Shown here piece by piece: positions 13,601 through 24,162 of a stretch of DNA of 64,000 nucleotides (positions are counted from its first letter, which is position 1; each line of letters starts with the position of its first letter). The stretch covers positions 116,751 to 180,750 of the forward strand of contig NW_023365757.1 in assembly GCF_000003815.2 (NCBI RefSeq), in the 5' to 3' direction. The notes beneath the pieces were generated by a model. That model did not search any database. It was not told the origin of the DNA and was given only the letters and a program-made list of their open reading frames with translations. The position numbers and the translations under genes were made by a program. Origin of the DNA: Branchiostoma floridae. Its lineage: Eukaryota; Chordata; Leptocardii; Amphioxiformes; Branchiostomatidae.

Positions 13601-16600
13601 GCCAATATGATTTCCTGGTTGTTGGGATTTGCAATTGTGGATATTTAATGGAGTGAGCAAACAATTAAGATCAAAGAAGAAACAGACATGATGGTCTGTG
13701 TGCTCTTTACCATAAGGCATAGGCCGTTCCTTTTTATTTCCCGTTCTTTGTGGGAAAGGCCGACGTATCTTTGGAATTCGTGGTAAGGCTGCCGAACTTT
13801 GCGCAGTCGACTCCTTGCTTTTGGCATATTATGAAGGGGTTCTATCCACATTAGTGTAAAGCGTTGTATGGACCCCATGCAGACCCTTGGACATGTCAAG
13901 GTTTGTGATATATAAAAAAGTCTCTAGGCACATAGCAAGAGACAAAGGGACACCCTCCTGCAATACTAAACACTGCCATCTTGGCACTATCCCAAGCTTG
14001 ATTGACAGCACCTTGGCACAACATCTTCACATCTACAGTCCTGAGCCCTGACCAAGACAAACAATCACATGGTCTGAAAACTAAACCTCCATTTTCACAG
14101 GAGGTAAGAAGTTTTCTTAGTAACTTTCTCAGCACATAGCAATCATAAGTTCCACGGCCAGGACAAAGTGCCTAGGGTACAGAACTCTTTCATATACGAT
14201 GTCAACGGACATTACAACAAGTCAGTGTAAAAGTTTGATCCACTCTTGTTTTTCTTCCCCTGCATTTCAAGGTTTGTGATATACGTGTATAAAAAGTTTC
14301 TAGAAACATGGTGGGAGACAAAGGGACAGACTCCTGCAATACTAAAGGGGGCCCCAATGCCCTTTTGCGTAGAGCGTAATCGGCCGTTTTAATTCTACGT
14401 AGAACGTTGTCGGACGCTCTAATTTAACGTAGAACGTAATCGGTGCATTTTGCGTAGAGCGGAATCAGCCATTTCAATTCTACGTAAAGCGTTGTATCTA
14501 CCCCGAATTTACCGTAGAACGTAATTGATGAATTGTGCGTGTAGCGTAATCGGACCTGACCAAAAAACCAACACTTTCCCTGAGGTCCCGTCCGTCTTTT
14601 TTTGTTATCCTCCCCTTCTACACAATGGAACAATCTAATCCACTCGTTCCCAGAGCGTTGTACAACACAAGGGAATGATGCCACGGTGCCCTGGACTCGA
14701 GATTGTCTTACCATCGATGACGTTTAAGATGACCATTGGCCGTCGTGGAACATCTTGACCATCTTGCACAGACAACCGCAGGCCTGTCACAGATGGAGAT
14801 TTGAAATCACATGACCCACGAGGCCCTATAGGGTCTAACTAGATTTTTCTTGGCGGGAACATCCTCACTCAAGATGGAGGTCCCGGAGCAGCGCATCATC
14901 CCCATCATCGTGCGGGTGATGGGAAACTCGGGGCCGGTGTTGTCCCAGTACCGGTCGAACATCACCCTGTCAGTTTTGGGAAACGACATGCGTGAGATCC
15001 CGAAGATCTTGGACCAATACCTCGGCCTGAAGGAGGTGGCGGGGAAAGTTGGGCTGAAGTGTTTTGATGTAACCCTGGCCAGATATGACGTTCGGTCTCA
15101 GTCCACGTTCACCATACACACCCAGCAGCAGTTCGATGTGGAAATGGGCATTCTAAAGGATGCGAAAAGTGAACTTGCCGGTAGGTCATCCTTTTTAACT
15201 TTCCATGTGCTTACACTATTTTTGGCCTATTGTATATGCTTCTAGTCTGTATCAAATGATCTGTAAGGACGTGTGTGCGAGCGAGCGCGTGTGTGTGGTA
15301 TGGTCATGTTTTCTTCACTCTAAGACCATATGTGGCATGGCTGACCACATGGGTTGTGACATCGGAGATGATAGACGACCATAGACAGGACAGGCGCCAT
15401 GTCCTCCCCTTACGATCGCTTTGCCTCAAGGAGATGATAAGTTAATTAGTTCAAGACCCGTCAGCTAGGCTAGGAGGCTTTATTTTCCAAGCAGAGGTTA
15501 GGAGAGAGGAGCGAGCCGGTAAAAATCCTGACTACTACACTACTACACACTAATCTTTGCAACTCAACCTCTGCTTGGAGAATAATGAGTCTTCCCTATT
15601 TTTTTTCACGTGTCTTGAATGAACTTTTTGAATTTTCATAAAAAAACATCATCAAATTTTCCGAACTACTTCAAACCAACTGTTCTGCAGAACATTGCTC
15701 TCATGGCGCGTACGATACATAAGAGTCATAAGATAAGACTACATTATGTAGTACATAACAAAAGTTACAGAACTTTGTCCATTTTGTTTCTCCCTCAGTG
15801 ACAGTGAAGGAGAGGAAGGTGTTGCTCACCAACGACAACAGTCGTATTGTGGTGCAGGTTGGCAACTGTTCGCAGCATCAAGGAAGACAAGGTATTCCCA
15901 TTTTTTAAACGTTACAAGATAAAATGTTGTTGATGGATGGCTATAAATCACAGCACGTGAACGCCTTGGTCTTCGGTTTCTAGCGTAGTACCTGTATTAG
16001 TTCTAAACACTTTACATCACTTCAAGTGTAGTGTTAAGGGCTACATTAATATCTTCAAAACTTAAAAATAAAGCCAAATTGAATCTTATCTCGCTGTATA
16101 GAGTCACGTAATCAATGGGCGTGGCGTGTGCGTGGCGAACGCCTTCCACGTGCTTTTGTTTGTGTTCCATGTTTAACGGGTGGTCTCTGACGGGCGCCCA
16201 CAGTCCTGATAAACTGCTTTCCCGTGGTGACTAGAGTAGAGGGACAATTGACAGCCAGAATCCCGACAATTTTGTCAGAAATAAAAGAAAACAACAACGG
16301 CTTGTGGTCTTTAACCATAGACTGTTGCCTTCTAAAACTAGTAAAAGTGAAGTCATTGAAAACAGGGACGTACTGACAGGACGATCGCATATCGAACCCG
16401 CTGGTCGCGTTAAAACCGTAGGCCACATGTCTATATGAATTATGCTTTTGTCTTTGTCTTTTTAATTGACAGTCTTTCGTAATGAGTGTGAAACAGACTG
16501 AAAAAGAAAGAAGTTAACACTGTTCTATGATGTACTTTAACTATATTACTCTTCTGTACCTAGTCTTGTCCAGCAACAAACGGGGTCGAAAGAAGAAAGT

Positions 16601-19600
16601 AAGCACCTTGGAGGATGGCTGTCTTCTTGATGCCATCAAAAACGGCCGCCCCATCGTCAGGAACCAGAGACAGGCGGAAGAGTTTAAGAAGTTAACTGAT
16701 GGTAAGTCGACAATCTATTCATCTATGGCAACCGCGTAACGGTGTACAGCATCTTGATACTGTTTACATCTTGAATAGTGATGATTTAAGACAACAGGTA
16801 AATGTAGTGAATGGTGCGTGAAATTTTTAACGTTTATAGGCGTTTTGTGTGTGTGCAGGGGGGGGGGGTGTTTGGCAATTATGAAAACAAATGTTTCACC
16901 CATGTTTTTTCAGGGCTAGCTGAAATGAATAGCACAGCCAACAACGAACTGCTGGCGAAATGCGGATCCTGCCACCAACCCATCAAACTCCCTACAGATC
17001 GTACCTGGAAAGGACGAGTCAAGTTTTTCAAGCGTGAGTCAAACATTTTCTAAGCTTACTATATTTAAGTATCTACATACATGGTCTATAGATATAACAG
17101 GGGTGTTGGAACAAAACCTATTAGGACCATTGTGGTTTACATTTGGTCATAACACGAACAAGACGTCCATACTCGTAGTCTCGTACTATAATTTCCTAAC
17201 CCAGTGTCAACAATGTTATTGTATACAGTTCACTATGAGAAGTGCAGGGAGCGGCAGAGGTCTTCGGAGAAGGGAAAGCAGCTGATCAGCGACAGCAGGA
17301 ATGCCATGGCCTCCTGGCTCCGGAACGCACCAGCATCCTCCAGTTCCTCCTCCTCCGCTGGTCCAGAGATGCCTTCTCCTGAGTTCCCTGACCTCGACAA
17401 TACGAACATTCCAGACTTAGATACCATGTAAGACCATATTACAAAGCTATGTACATATATGCAACATCACTATTCCTGTACAATTCAGTCTTCTTGCCTT
17501 AACCAATATTATAGAATAAAACATTTGTCTGAAATCTTGTCTTTTTTTCTTCTTTATCCATAGTGGTGTTGGTTATTTGGACGACAGCTTCCCCAATATT
17601 GATGAAGACATTTCCATGGAGTGTCATTCCTGTGAGTCCATTTTAGGGAATGAAGGTGAAGCCAGACAGCGAATGAGTACAAGCGATAGTGAGTCTAATA
17701 TTGATATGAGTAGTTCAGAGGAACAAGAAGAAGACGAATCCCCAACACAGTGTGTTGTAGACATACCAGTGTGTCTTCAAGAGATAGACCCGTTGGCACG
17801 TAAACTGCACGAAGCCCGTCAGGCAGGCCTTGTACCAGATGACCGCATATTCTTTAAGTGGCTCTCGGGCAATCTGGACTACCTGCTCAACAAACAGCAG
17901 TTCGAGTGGGATGAAGATGTCGTCGAGTTTTGTAGATCGATAAAATATCACGGTGGGGAAAGAACACTCAACTTCTTGAGAGGGCCAATGCATCTCGGGC
18001 AAGGTCGTGGTGGCACAAAAGACCCGACGTCCGCTAAAATGAACCTTGGTGGGCCCTCAAGCCATGCTGTTGCCAAAAAGAACGCGGGGTACACCACCAG
18101 AAGTGGAATCCTCCATGACTTGATTCTCGCATTCCATGCGTTAGCTTGTGATCATCCCACAGACGTCATACCCGTGATCGACAATAGCACAGTCAAAGTA
18201 ATCCCTGTCGTGATGCAAGGCGACGGGACATCCCTCAAACCAGCAATCCAGTTCGACCCACTCACAAAGACCAACGTAGGCCTGACCTTTCCCGTCGACT
18301 TAGAGTACGTGAGGGAAAACCAGGAACCTGACCTCAAGGTGCTAGAGGAAAAGATCGTGTCCGAGGCCCACGTAATGCTGTTATACAGCTTGGACGGGAA
18401 CCTCTCCATGCCAGTAGCCGTAGACTACCTTGCGAAGAAAGGGAAGACGGGGGAGGTGATGCAGCAAATGTTTACCAACAGGGTGAGGACAGTCCAGACC
18501 TGCCGCAGGTGTCTTCAAACAGCACAAGTCAGAGAATTAGTTGTCGAGGACGCCCCAGACTGCGAAAGCCACTGTGACGCTTGCCTCACCAACGGCTTTG
18601 TGTGTGAAGAGTGTGAAACACGTGGACATGACGCAATCTACCCGGCAGCTAGGGCATGTTCCAGGTGCATTGAGGAGAAACGACAGTGCCAGAAGATACT
18701 TGTCATGGTTCTAAGCACAGATTGTGAAGAGGGAAACAAGAAAGCCATGAAAGGACTTAGTGAAATCGTCGCTGTAGACCCTTACTTACAACTTCTTGTC
18801 CACATTCCCGACGCAGTACATGTGGGAAAGTCGTTGAAGGGTGGCTTCGCCAACTGGTTCCTGATTGTACAAGGCGTTCGTGTCTGTCTAGCAGTTCTCT
18901 ATATGCTGCGGAAGAGAGGCGACGCAGTCCTAAAAAGCCAACTAAGGAAATTACTGCGTGAGGATGATGTCAGAAATCGAGACCGCATGTCCGTGGAATC
19001 GGTGAGCCGACTCACTCAGCCTGCGGTTATCCAACTGCTGCGTACCACCGGGTGGGTGGTATACACGATCGTACCGGACCTACTGAGAAACCCTGAGACC
19101 AACAGACCAGGGATGTATCCCCACATCGTTGCAGTAACCCCCGGTCCGTTCGGGTTCTACTTGGCGCTGGACTTCAACCCATTAACAACACATTACCGCC
19201 TCATCAAAGTAAGAACACATAATCCAGCAGATGTAGTGGTCATAAAGGACAATTTGAAAGACGCTCATTCGCTGGCGTATATGGATGGTGTAGCATATGT
19301 GTGCGAAGCCACTCAAATCTGTGTTGTTGCGGTGGAAGGAAAGTTGTCCCTGAACATCTCTTCCTTGAAGAAAAAGGCGGATGTGATAGCAGAGTTGGAA
19401 AAACGTGGTCTAAGCTCAAATGGCAGCATGGCGCAGTTAAAGGTTCGCCTAAAGAAGCACCTAGCTGAGGTCTCGACAACATATGGGCCTGATTGTCAGC
19501 ACAGAAAGACAAACCTGAACATCATCGGTGGCGGTCAGATGTCTCCACGGGCCATTTGCTGTTCAGGTACTGACGCACTGATGGTTGGAGAAGACAGAAG

Positions 19601-22600
19601 CCGTACTATTTTACATATCCAGATCGAGAAAGATGGAGTCGGTTTGCTTGGCCACAAGGAAAGTATAACTCCGTGCCCTTCTTCTTGTAGGAACATCGTG
19701 TCAATTTCATCAGGTATGGGTGGCCACATTTACGCCACGTTCCGTGGAGATATGGGTGGTGTGTACAAGCACGACGAAACATGGCATACAATTGCGCTGA
19801 ACAACACGGATGCCTGCACAGAAGCCCACAGTGTCACCTGGTACGGCGTCGGGGAAACACTGGTGGCCTTTACAGACAGCGCCAGCCACCAGGTAAAGGT
19901 CGTAAAGCAAAGCGGTGAGATACAAACACTGGCGGGCAACGGCAAGCCTGGTCTACAGGACGGTACACTGCCGTTTGCAGAATTCCACCAGCCTCGTGGC
20001 ATTTGCAAAGACATGCAATGTCTTCTGGTTGCAGATTCAGCAACTGGCTGTATTCGTATGGTTACAGATGTCGGCGCCGCAGCTCTGTTCCCAGAGAAGG
20101 TCGGTAGGCTGTACAGGGCCTTCGGTATGCATTGTCCACAAGAAAACGCTCCAAACCCATCGACCAACCAAGCCGTACAAGCCGTGAAAGAACTGAACAC
20201 ATTTTTGAAGACCTGCAAAGATGACGTCAATGCCATACGAGGTAAGAACGGCGCAACAAATGGTAGAGAGGGAACAGTTTCCAGCAAGACTCAGGAAAGC
20301 GTCGAAATTTTAGAAGAGGGTCTGGAGAGGTTCCATAACAACTTGATAGCATTAAACAACACGTTTGTTCCACACATGAAGTCTCTACTCACACTGGCAA
20401 CTGAAAACGTACATGCCACCCACCACTTCAGACACCCAACCGCCACTCTGCTGGAGTATGTTCAAGACTTTGGAAATACGATGAACGAAAGTCTCAAACG
20501 AATGGCCTTCTGGAGTGTATATTATCACACACATTCAAAGTCGTATTACCCAGTTGAAGCGGCAAAGATCCACCTGTCTGGACTCCCGCTAATGCGCTCC
20601 AGGAAACCAACACACATGAGAGCACCCGACACTGAAGTCATGAGGCAGTGGGCTGCTGACTTCGGCAAAGCTGTTCGGCAAAGAACAGTACGGCAAGAGA
20701 CCACCATGCATAAGGCTGGGACTCTGCCTCTGACTCTCTACCAACAGAAGATGCCTAACGCCCGGCCTTTGACGGACGCCGTGATATATGCACCCAACGA
20801 TGAAACTGATCCGCCCCGATCAACTCCGGATAATACACCTGCACAGGAGGACGACATGGAAACTCGGGAAGGAACAGATGCGCTATCGGACCCTGGAGAC
20901 GTCCGTTCAGACAGTGAAGACGAAGTCGACAGTGAGAGTGACAGTGATGCGGGAGATACCGTTAGAGGAGAGGAATCTGAAAATCACACGTGGAGATCTA
21001 CATCACTGATGACAAGATCTGGACGAATGGTGGCCGCTAATCGCCGTCTACAAGGTTACTTTTTCTTTTAGCCAGACGACAAAGAAATGCCATTAATCCA
21101 ACACAAGACGTCCATTCAACATACAAACTTGTGACCGTATGTGACGCAAAGAAAGATGTACAGTTAACAATGTGTATATATTCAAATGTTTAAAATTGTG
21201 TCAAATGAGGCATCGAGCTTTTTGCACACGTGGAAGTGAATTCAGCAAAAATCGAACTCGGCAAGTGCCTTCGTTGTTACAGTGAGAACTCGTTCCCTGG
21301 ATATTTTGGACACTGAGCGTGGACTGCTGTCGCTTGTCAGTAACCGAACAATGAACGTTCAAGGTAGCAACCCACGTGCCATGAAGGATGAATAGCCCGG
21401 CGCATTCTAGCCCCACGTGTTTCAAGTCAACAGGTAACATACATCAGTTAAGTTCACTTATCTTCTTCACTACTTGACATATATGTGTTACATACATTTG
21501 ATTCTATTTACAAGTGAGTTTGTACCTATGCGCATGCAACTGAAACAAGCTGTTTATTGATATGAGTGAATTGGGACAGTGGGTTGTTTTTGTATCCACA
21601 TGTTGGGAGAGTTTCTTGCGCGATAAGTTGCGCGATAAGTTGCGCGATAAGCTGCGTTGACCGAAGCCAAGTTTTGGGTTGACAGTATAAAACAGGGATT
21701 GATGCCTGCGACGGTGACATAAATTTTGTGTTGGTGTTGAGATACCAGAACTCCTCTTCGCGTATTCTGCTGTCGGCGATTGAGAGTTTATGTTCGACAT
21801 TTTGCATTAAGTATAATTATAGAACGTATTAGAAGATAGCTAAGGTTTAAACACCGCTTAAACAGCTTTTTACTTCTTAATTTCCCAGAGATTCCTCCTC
21901 TAAGGATCTTCGCTCCCTTTGTCTTGATCCGCTGCTTATGCATATATGGCGTCAAAGTGTTCAGATCATATTGGCGGCTCAGCCCTGTTAATTTGTAGCG
22001 GTCCTTTGGTTATCAACGGAGTGTGATAATCACTTCCCTCCCCCTATTTTCACCAATCTCCTCAATAAGCCACAACCCTACTCTCCAAGCAGAGGTTGAA
22101 TCGCGCCGATATCATGAGTGGAAGTCGGCAAAATTACACGGGCGCCCAACCTCTGCTTGGAGAGTACATAACCCCCCAACTTATATCCTTTGAATCTAAG
22201 TGTAGACAAGCATCTTGTTTCATGGACGGCCGTATTCCTGACCCTCCCCGAATGTTGAACGTCGAGGTAGTTATCACCACCCTACTCGCAACGTTCAAGA
22301 CGATGCTATTGTCACCTCCAGGCCTCATAGAATCACCAGCATTGGCCTAAAAGTCAGGCAGAAAACGATTAAGATTTCCATGATGTGTTTGGGAACTTCG
22401 TAATTTAGCGTAGAGCGTAATGAAGCGTCCAGAATTTAGCGTACTACGTAGACGGCCTCCCGAATTTAGCGTAGAGCGTTGTCGGGACCCCCCCATTGGG
22501 GCCCTCCTTCATGGAAGGCAGCATTTACCTGACATGCATTTTTCATAATGCAAATCCTACTTAGGATCGACAGAAATAGTGGACTTGTTGGTGCAGCATG

Positions 22601-24162
22601 GTGCAACAGTAGACGTACGGGACGGCTGGCAGTTTACACCACTCCAGTATGCATGCAACTACAAAAATGTCGACACAGTCCGGCGACTGATTGAGCTCGG
22701 AGCAAGGCCTGATTTTGTCGACGAATATGCAGTAGCCCATATGCAAGTGTCATATCCTTCACACAGTCTATAGAATCAGCAACTGTTTATGTATATAAAC
22801 AAACATTTACTAGTATATAACTTGACATTGAAATGAAGCTGGAACAATTGGTCTGCTTGTGTTTCTTTCTATCTTTTCTATCTTTCAGCCATTAGTCGTC
22901 GGAAATGTAGACAGTAGTATACGTAGAGGCTTGCCTATTGACTTAAATGAGTTATATCTTCCACTAGCTTGAGAAAATATGGCGGAAACATTGACAATGA
23001 CGAGGGTTTTAAGCTGATACAAGAGGCGAGGAAGACCAAGCTGTTGAGATGCTGCAACCCTAAGTGTGGCAAACCAGGCTACAGGTAGGTTTGCTACTCT
23101 CCAAGCAGAGGTTAGACTCCGGCTGTTTTTTTTCAGTCGTTTTAGTATCGAACTTTCATTTTTGTATTGTATCTTGTACTGTCAAAACCTAACGTGCGTT
23201 TGACTGGCGTACTCCAAGAAAAATGGCAAAATAGAAAGCCCGATAAAAAACGACTAATAACAGCCGGAGCCAAACCTTCGAGAGTAAGGTTTTGCTACTG
23301 GCGGTTCCTCTGCTATTAAACGTTAATACTTCATTTCATGTTATCCGAGTGATAGAATCTGTACACTTTGTAACGCCAAAGATATTGAAAATGAAGTTCA
23401 TTTTGTATTGGAGTGTGAGTTATATANNNNNNNNNNNNNNNNNNNNNNNNNNNNNNNNNNNNNNNNNNNNNNNNNNNNNNNNNNNNNNNNNNNNNNNNNN
23501 NNNNNNNNNNNNNNNNNNNNNNNNNNNNNNNNNNNNNNNNNNNNNNNNNNNNNNNNNNNNNNNNNNNNNNNNNNNNNNNNNNNNNNNNNNNNNNNNNNNN
23601 NNNTAGTATAGCATTACATATTTGACAATTTTGTAAACGATAGATGTACTTATAGTGTAGCATAGCATTAGTTGTTCTGTCTCTCCCACTGACACTGTAA
23701 AGATTCTTTACAGCAACGTTTTATGTAACTACTGCATTTAGCCCATATGGGCAAGGTCATGCAAATAAAGATCGTTGTCATTGTCATTGTCGTTATCTGA
23801 TAAGACCATACCTTGTCATTGGGCATTATGTTCAGACGTTGTTACCATAAGGGTATACGTATAGCCTGCAAAATAGGACTTATCTGAACAGCTGTTGTAC
23901 CTGTCATATCTTCTACAGGTCAACCGGAACCCTGAAGCTGTGTGGCCGGTGCAAGCTGACCCGCTACTGCAGCCGTGACTGTCAGAAACAACACTGGTCT
24001 GTCGGACACAAGAAGTGCTGTGGGCATGACGCGTTCACTGGCAAGCGAGCCGAGTTCTTCCAGCATTGGGCTGACTCACTGGCAGATCATGTTCAAGAAC
24101 ATGGACTCTTTTCAAGTGTACAACATTTAGAACGTTCATTAACGACATATGTTAACTTATAA
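1671..24162 (+). CDS. Ankyrin-repeat/MYND zinc-finger protein, paralogue P1 (five exons, giant intron 2)
   Basis: Exons: 1671-1752, 3606-3779, 22565-22742, 22968-23084, 23919-24162; 795 nt, 264 residues, in frame throughout. Exons 1-3 encode four ankyrin repeats (first half-repeat LLLHAAKNGSLEGVKAALEA; then TALFSASTAGHVDIVRLLL, PLHGAAFEG and the exon-3 repeats). Exon 4 gives the first zinc pair of the MYND finger (CCNPKCGK). Exon 5 gives CGRC, YCSRDC and GHKKCCGH plus a long acidic-amphipathic tail ending TTYVNL. MYND fingers with ankyrin repeats are protein-interaction modules; a target is not predictable. Intron 3 uses a GC donor (22743). Intron 2 is 18.8 kb and contains transposons and a whole nested gene. 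Six first exons and six of each later exon in the window support joining these parts; the alternative is two broken genes. Exon 5 has a two-residue insertion (STGTLKL) relative to the other copies. Confidence 0.78.
2814..2970. mobile_element. Foldback MITE, GCGGT family, copy 2 (short)
   Basis: TACTGTAAATGCAG at the left and ACTTAAATGCATTAACAGTA at the right, with TTCGCGGTGG/CCACCGCGAA arms. It is a shortened version of the 1340-1555 element and lies in P1 intron 1. Confidence 0.8.
3372..3436 (+). repeat. (GTGAT)n microsatellite
   Basis: About a dozen tandem GTGAT/GCGAT pentamers in P1 intron 1, 170 bases before exon 2. Confidence 0.95.
3801..4441. other. Assembly gap (N) in P1 intron 2
   Basis: 641 unknown bases starting 21 bases after the exon-2 donor. 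An exon could hide here, but the exon-3 to exon-5 set at 22565-24162 already completes P1. Confidence 1.
4442..5441. other. Intronic sequence, no gene seen
   Basis: AT-rich DNA with only short open frames of repeat-like composition. No domain, RNA gene or clear inverted repeat was found. Confidence 0.6.
5988..6168. promoter_or_regulatory. CCAAT-box cluster with E-box inside the hAT-like element
   Basis: Five CCAAT motifs in both orientations (GATTGGCAG, GATTGGCC, CCAATCATC, CCAATCAGCG, CATTGGTCACC) fall within about 130 bases, followed by GCACGTGAC. This resembles a promoter, possibly of the element's lost transposase. Confidence 0.4.
6576..6859. other. Assembly gap (N) in the hAT-like element
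   Basis: 284 unknown bases, placed where transposase sequence could lie. Confidence 1.
7322..7408. repeat. Near-perfect hairpin with GGTCCAG repeats
   Basis: The left arm AGGTACCAGTACAGTCCAGG is mirrored by CCTGGACTGTACCGGTACCT, with inner GGTCCAG/CTGGACC units and a very short loop. A single arm of the same family recurs at about 24889-24925. Confidence 0.85.
7409..9744. repeat. Repeat-rich intronic stretch with direct duplications
   Basis: About 140 bases at 7830-7972 (containing GACCAGACAGGCGGATATG) recur at 8143-8285. Phrases TTAGGGATAGTCCACAATG and CTTCCAAAAGTCTAACATAA also recur nearby (8330/8480 and 8440/8780). A GC-richer patch at 9330-9560 has a CACGTG at 9338 but no recognisable coding domain. 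9637-9744 is repeated at 9855-9990. Confidence 0.6.
9745..9822. mobile_element. 78-bp foldback MITE with target duplication
   Basis: Left end TAGCCTGGGTACCATCC and right end GGATGGTACCCAGGCTA are perfect complements. GTGGTAAG flanks both sides (9737-9744 and 9823-9830); reading the last A as shared gives 9 bp. It belongs to the TAGCC...GGCTA group seen repeatedly in this window. Confidence 0.9.
9831..10762. other. Intronic sequence, no gene seen
   Basis: Holds the second unit of the 9637-9744 duplication and a degenerate CACCCACCCCCTCCC/GTTTGTTGTTAT repeat that continues after the next element. No coding signal. Confidence 0.55.
10763..11094. mobile_element. Probable hAT-type MITE
   Basis: AGGGCTCGAAATAC at the left mirrors GTATTTTGAGCCCTG at the right; CAGGGCTCRAAATA is a common hAT terminus. 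The interior repeats ACCTGCA/TGCAGGT. No clear 8-bp duplication could be read, because the element interrupts an older direct repeat. Confidence 0.6.
11095..12944. other. Intronic sequence, no gene seen
   Basis: Unique-looking DNA with no long frame, RNA gene or inverted repeat that I can support. Confidence 0.5.
12945..13335. repeat. Two tandem units of about 195 bp
   Basis: 12945-13138 and 13139-13335 align along their length, sharing ACATCTYTGCCTGTGTTCAC, CATCTTGTTTTCTTTTCC and TTTCTCACCCTCCTTTCTAT. The open frame at 13227-13610 runs out of this repeat and has no recognisable domain. Confidence 0.8.
13515..13528. promoter_or_regulatory. RFX X-box-like palindrome
   Basis: GTTGCCATGGCGAC matches the X-box form GTNRCC-N2-RGYAAC at all but one position. 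It lies 800 bp before the nested transposon-like unit; function unknown. Confidence 0.25.
13895..14346. repeat. Direct repeat flanking the left end of the 8-kb unit
   Basis: 13895-13968 (AAGGTTTGTGATAT ... GACAAAGGGACA ... CTCCTGCAATACTAAA) recurs at 14266-14346, where it stops exactly at the GGGGGCCCC terminus of the next element. The first copy continues into unrelated sequence, so it may show what the insertion site looked like on the left. Confidence 0.65.
14366..14553 (+). repeat. Left subterminal iteron array of the 8-kb unit
   Basis: Seven degenerate direct units of about 27 bp around GCGTAGAGCGTAATCGG or ACGTAGAACGTTGTCGG. Arrays like this next to transposon ends usually bind the transposase. 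Confidence 0.75.
14850..14859 (+). promoter_or_regulatory. E2F-type site before the nested gene
   Basis: TTGGCGGGAA, a canonical E2F/DP core, lies 15 bases before the ATG at 14874. It would couple expression to S phase if used; it could also lie in the 5' untranslated region. Confidence 0.4.
14874..21071 (+). CDS. Nested six-exon gene: CCHC-finger, Cys-cluster, SAP and NHL-repeat protein (transposase-like)
   Basis: Exons: 14874-15180, 15799-15891, 16564-16701, 16914-17033, 17229-17427, 17564-21071; 4365 nt, 1454 residues, all junctions in frame. Visible: basic NKRGRKKK (about 138-145); zinc finger C196-x2-C199 ... H221-x3-C225 split by an intron; Ser-rich and acidic stretches; Cys-rich cluster about 597-662 (CRRC, CDAC, CEEC, CSRC); then D672 (LSTDCEEGNKK) and D702-x2-H705-x2-K708 (PDAVHVGKS), resembling metal-binding strands of DDE/D transposases; a SAP DNA-binding motif about 885-920; an NHL propeller repeat about 1076-1120 (GKPGLQDG, FHQPRGI, LLVADSA, CIRMV); and an acidic Ser/Asp/Glu tail. 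The combination suggests a nuclear DNA-binding protein. Transposase identity is inference from the D-H-K signature and the flanking inverted repeats. Alternative: a host gene captured in the intron. I do not know a named family with this order of domains. Confidence 0.72.
15481..15584. mobile_element. Foldback MITE, CTCCAAGCAGAGG family, in intron 1 of the nested gene
   Basis: TATTTTCCAAGCAGAGGTT at the left mirrors AACCTCTGCTTGGAGAATA at the right. No target duplication is readable. Confidence 0.75.
22079..22166. mobile_element. Foldback MITE, TACTCTCC family (88 bp)
   Basis: TACTCTCCAAGCAGAGGTTG mirrors CAACCTCTGCTTGGAGAGTA. Flanks CACAACCC and CATAACCC differ by one base, consistent with an aged target duplication. 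Inserted in the 3' part of the 8-kb unit. Confidence 0.88.
22406..22485 (+). repeat. Right subterminal iteron array of the 8-kb unit
   Basis: Three units TAGCGTAGAGCGTAAT, TAGCGTACTACGTAGACGG and TAGCGTAGAGCGTTGTCGG, in the same direction as the left array rather than inverted. Confidence 0.75.
23095..23286. mobile_element. Foldback MITE, TACTCTCC family, in P1 intron 4
   Basis: TACTCTCCAAGCAGAGGTTA ... AAACCTTCGAGAGTA, with internal CTCCGGCTG/CAGCCGGAG. It splits the conserved intron start; AGGTTTGC and AGGTTTTGC on the two sides are the duplicated target. Confidence 0.88.
23325..23795 (+). mobile_element. 3' fragment of a non-LTR retrotransposon (with gap 23427-23603)
   Basis: From 23354 one frame reads RICTLCNAKDIENEVHFVLE followed by CELY. 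This is the C-x2-C...H-x4-C motif at the C-terminus of many LINE ORF2 proteins. After the 177-base N gap the sequence ends AATAAAGATCGTTGTCATTGTCA, a typical LINE 3' end with a short tandem tail. Lies in P1 intron 4, same strand. Confidence 0.75.

Larger units (their letters stand above)
14347..22505 (+). mobile_element. Candidate 8.16-kb DNA transposon carrying a six-exon SAP/NHL gene
   Basis: The left end GGGGGCCCCAATG and right end CATTGGGGCCCT form a short inverted repeat (11 matching bases, GGGCCCCAATG). Just inside each end lie direct arrays of a GCGTAGAGCGTAATCGG-type unit. To the right, ancestral P1 intron sequence resumes immediately: TGGAAGGCAGCATTTAC matches the corresponding place in P2 intron 2 (TGGAACGCAACATTCAC). 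That supports the boundary. The only long gene inside is at 14874-21071. Two small MITEs (15481-15584, 22079-22166) are later insertions. No clean target duplication can be read, so the superfamily is unassigned. Confidence 0.6.

Noticed and set aside
13227-13610. 127-codon open frame
   Set aside because: Begins in a tandemly duplicated non-coding unit and shows no domain.
14366-14553. Regular repeats that could suggest a CRISPR array
   Set aside because: The genome is eukaryotic and the units are degenerate and contiguous with no unique spacers; they are transposon iterons.
19730-20287. 185-codon open frame on the minus strand
   Set aside because: A shadow of the long exon of the nested gene, which has the zinc finger, SAP and NHL motifs on the + strand.
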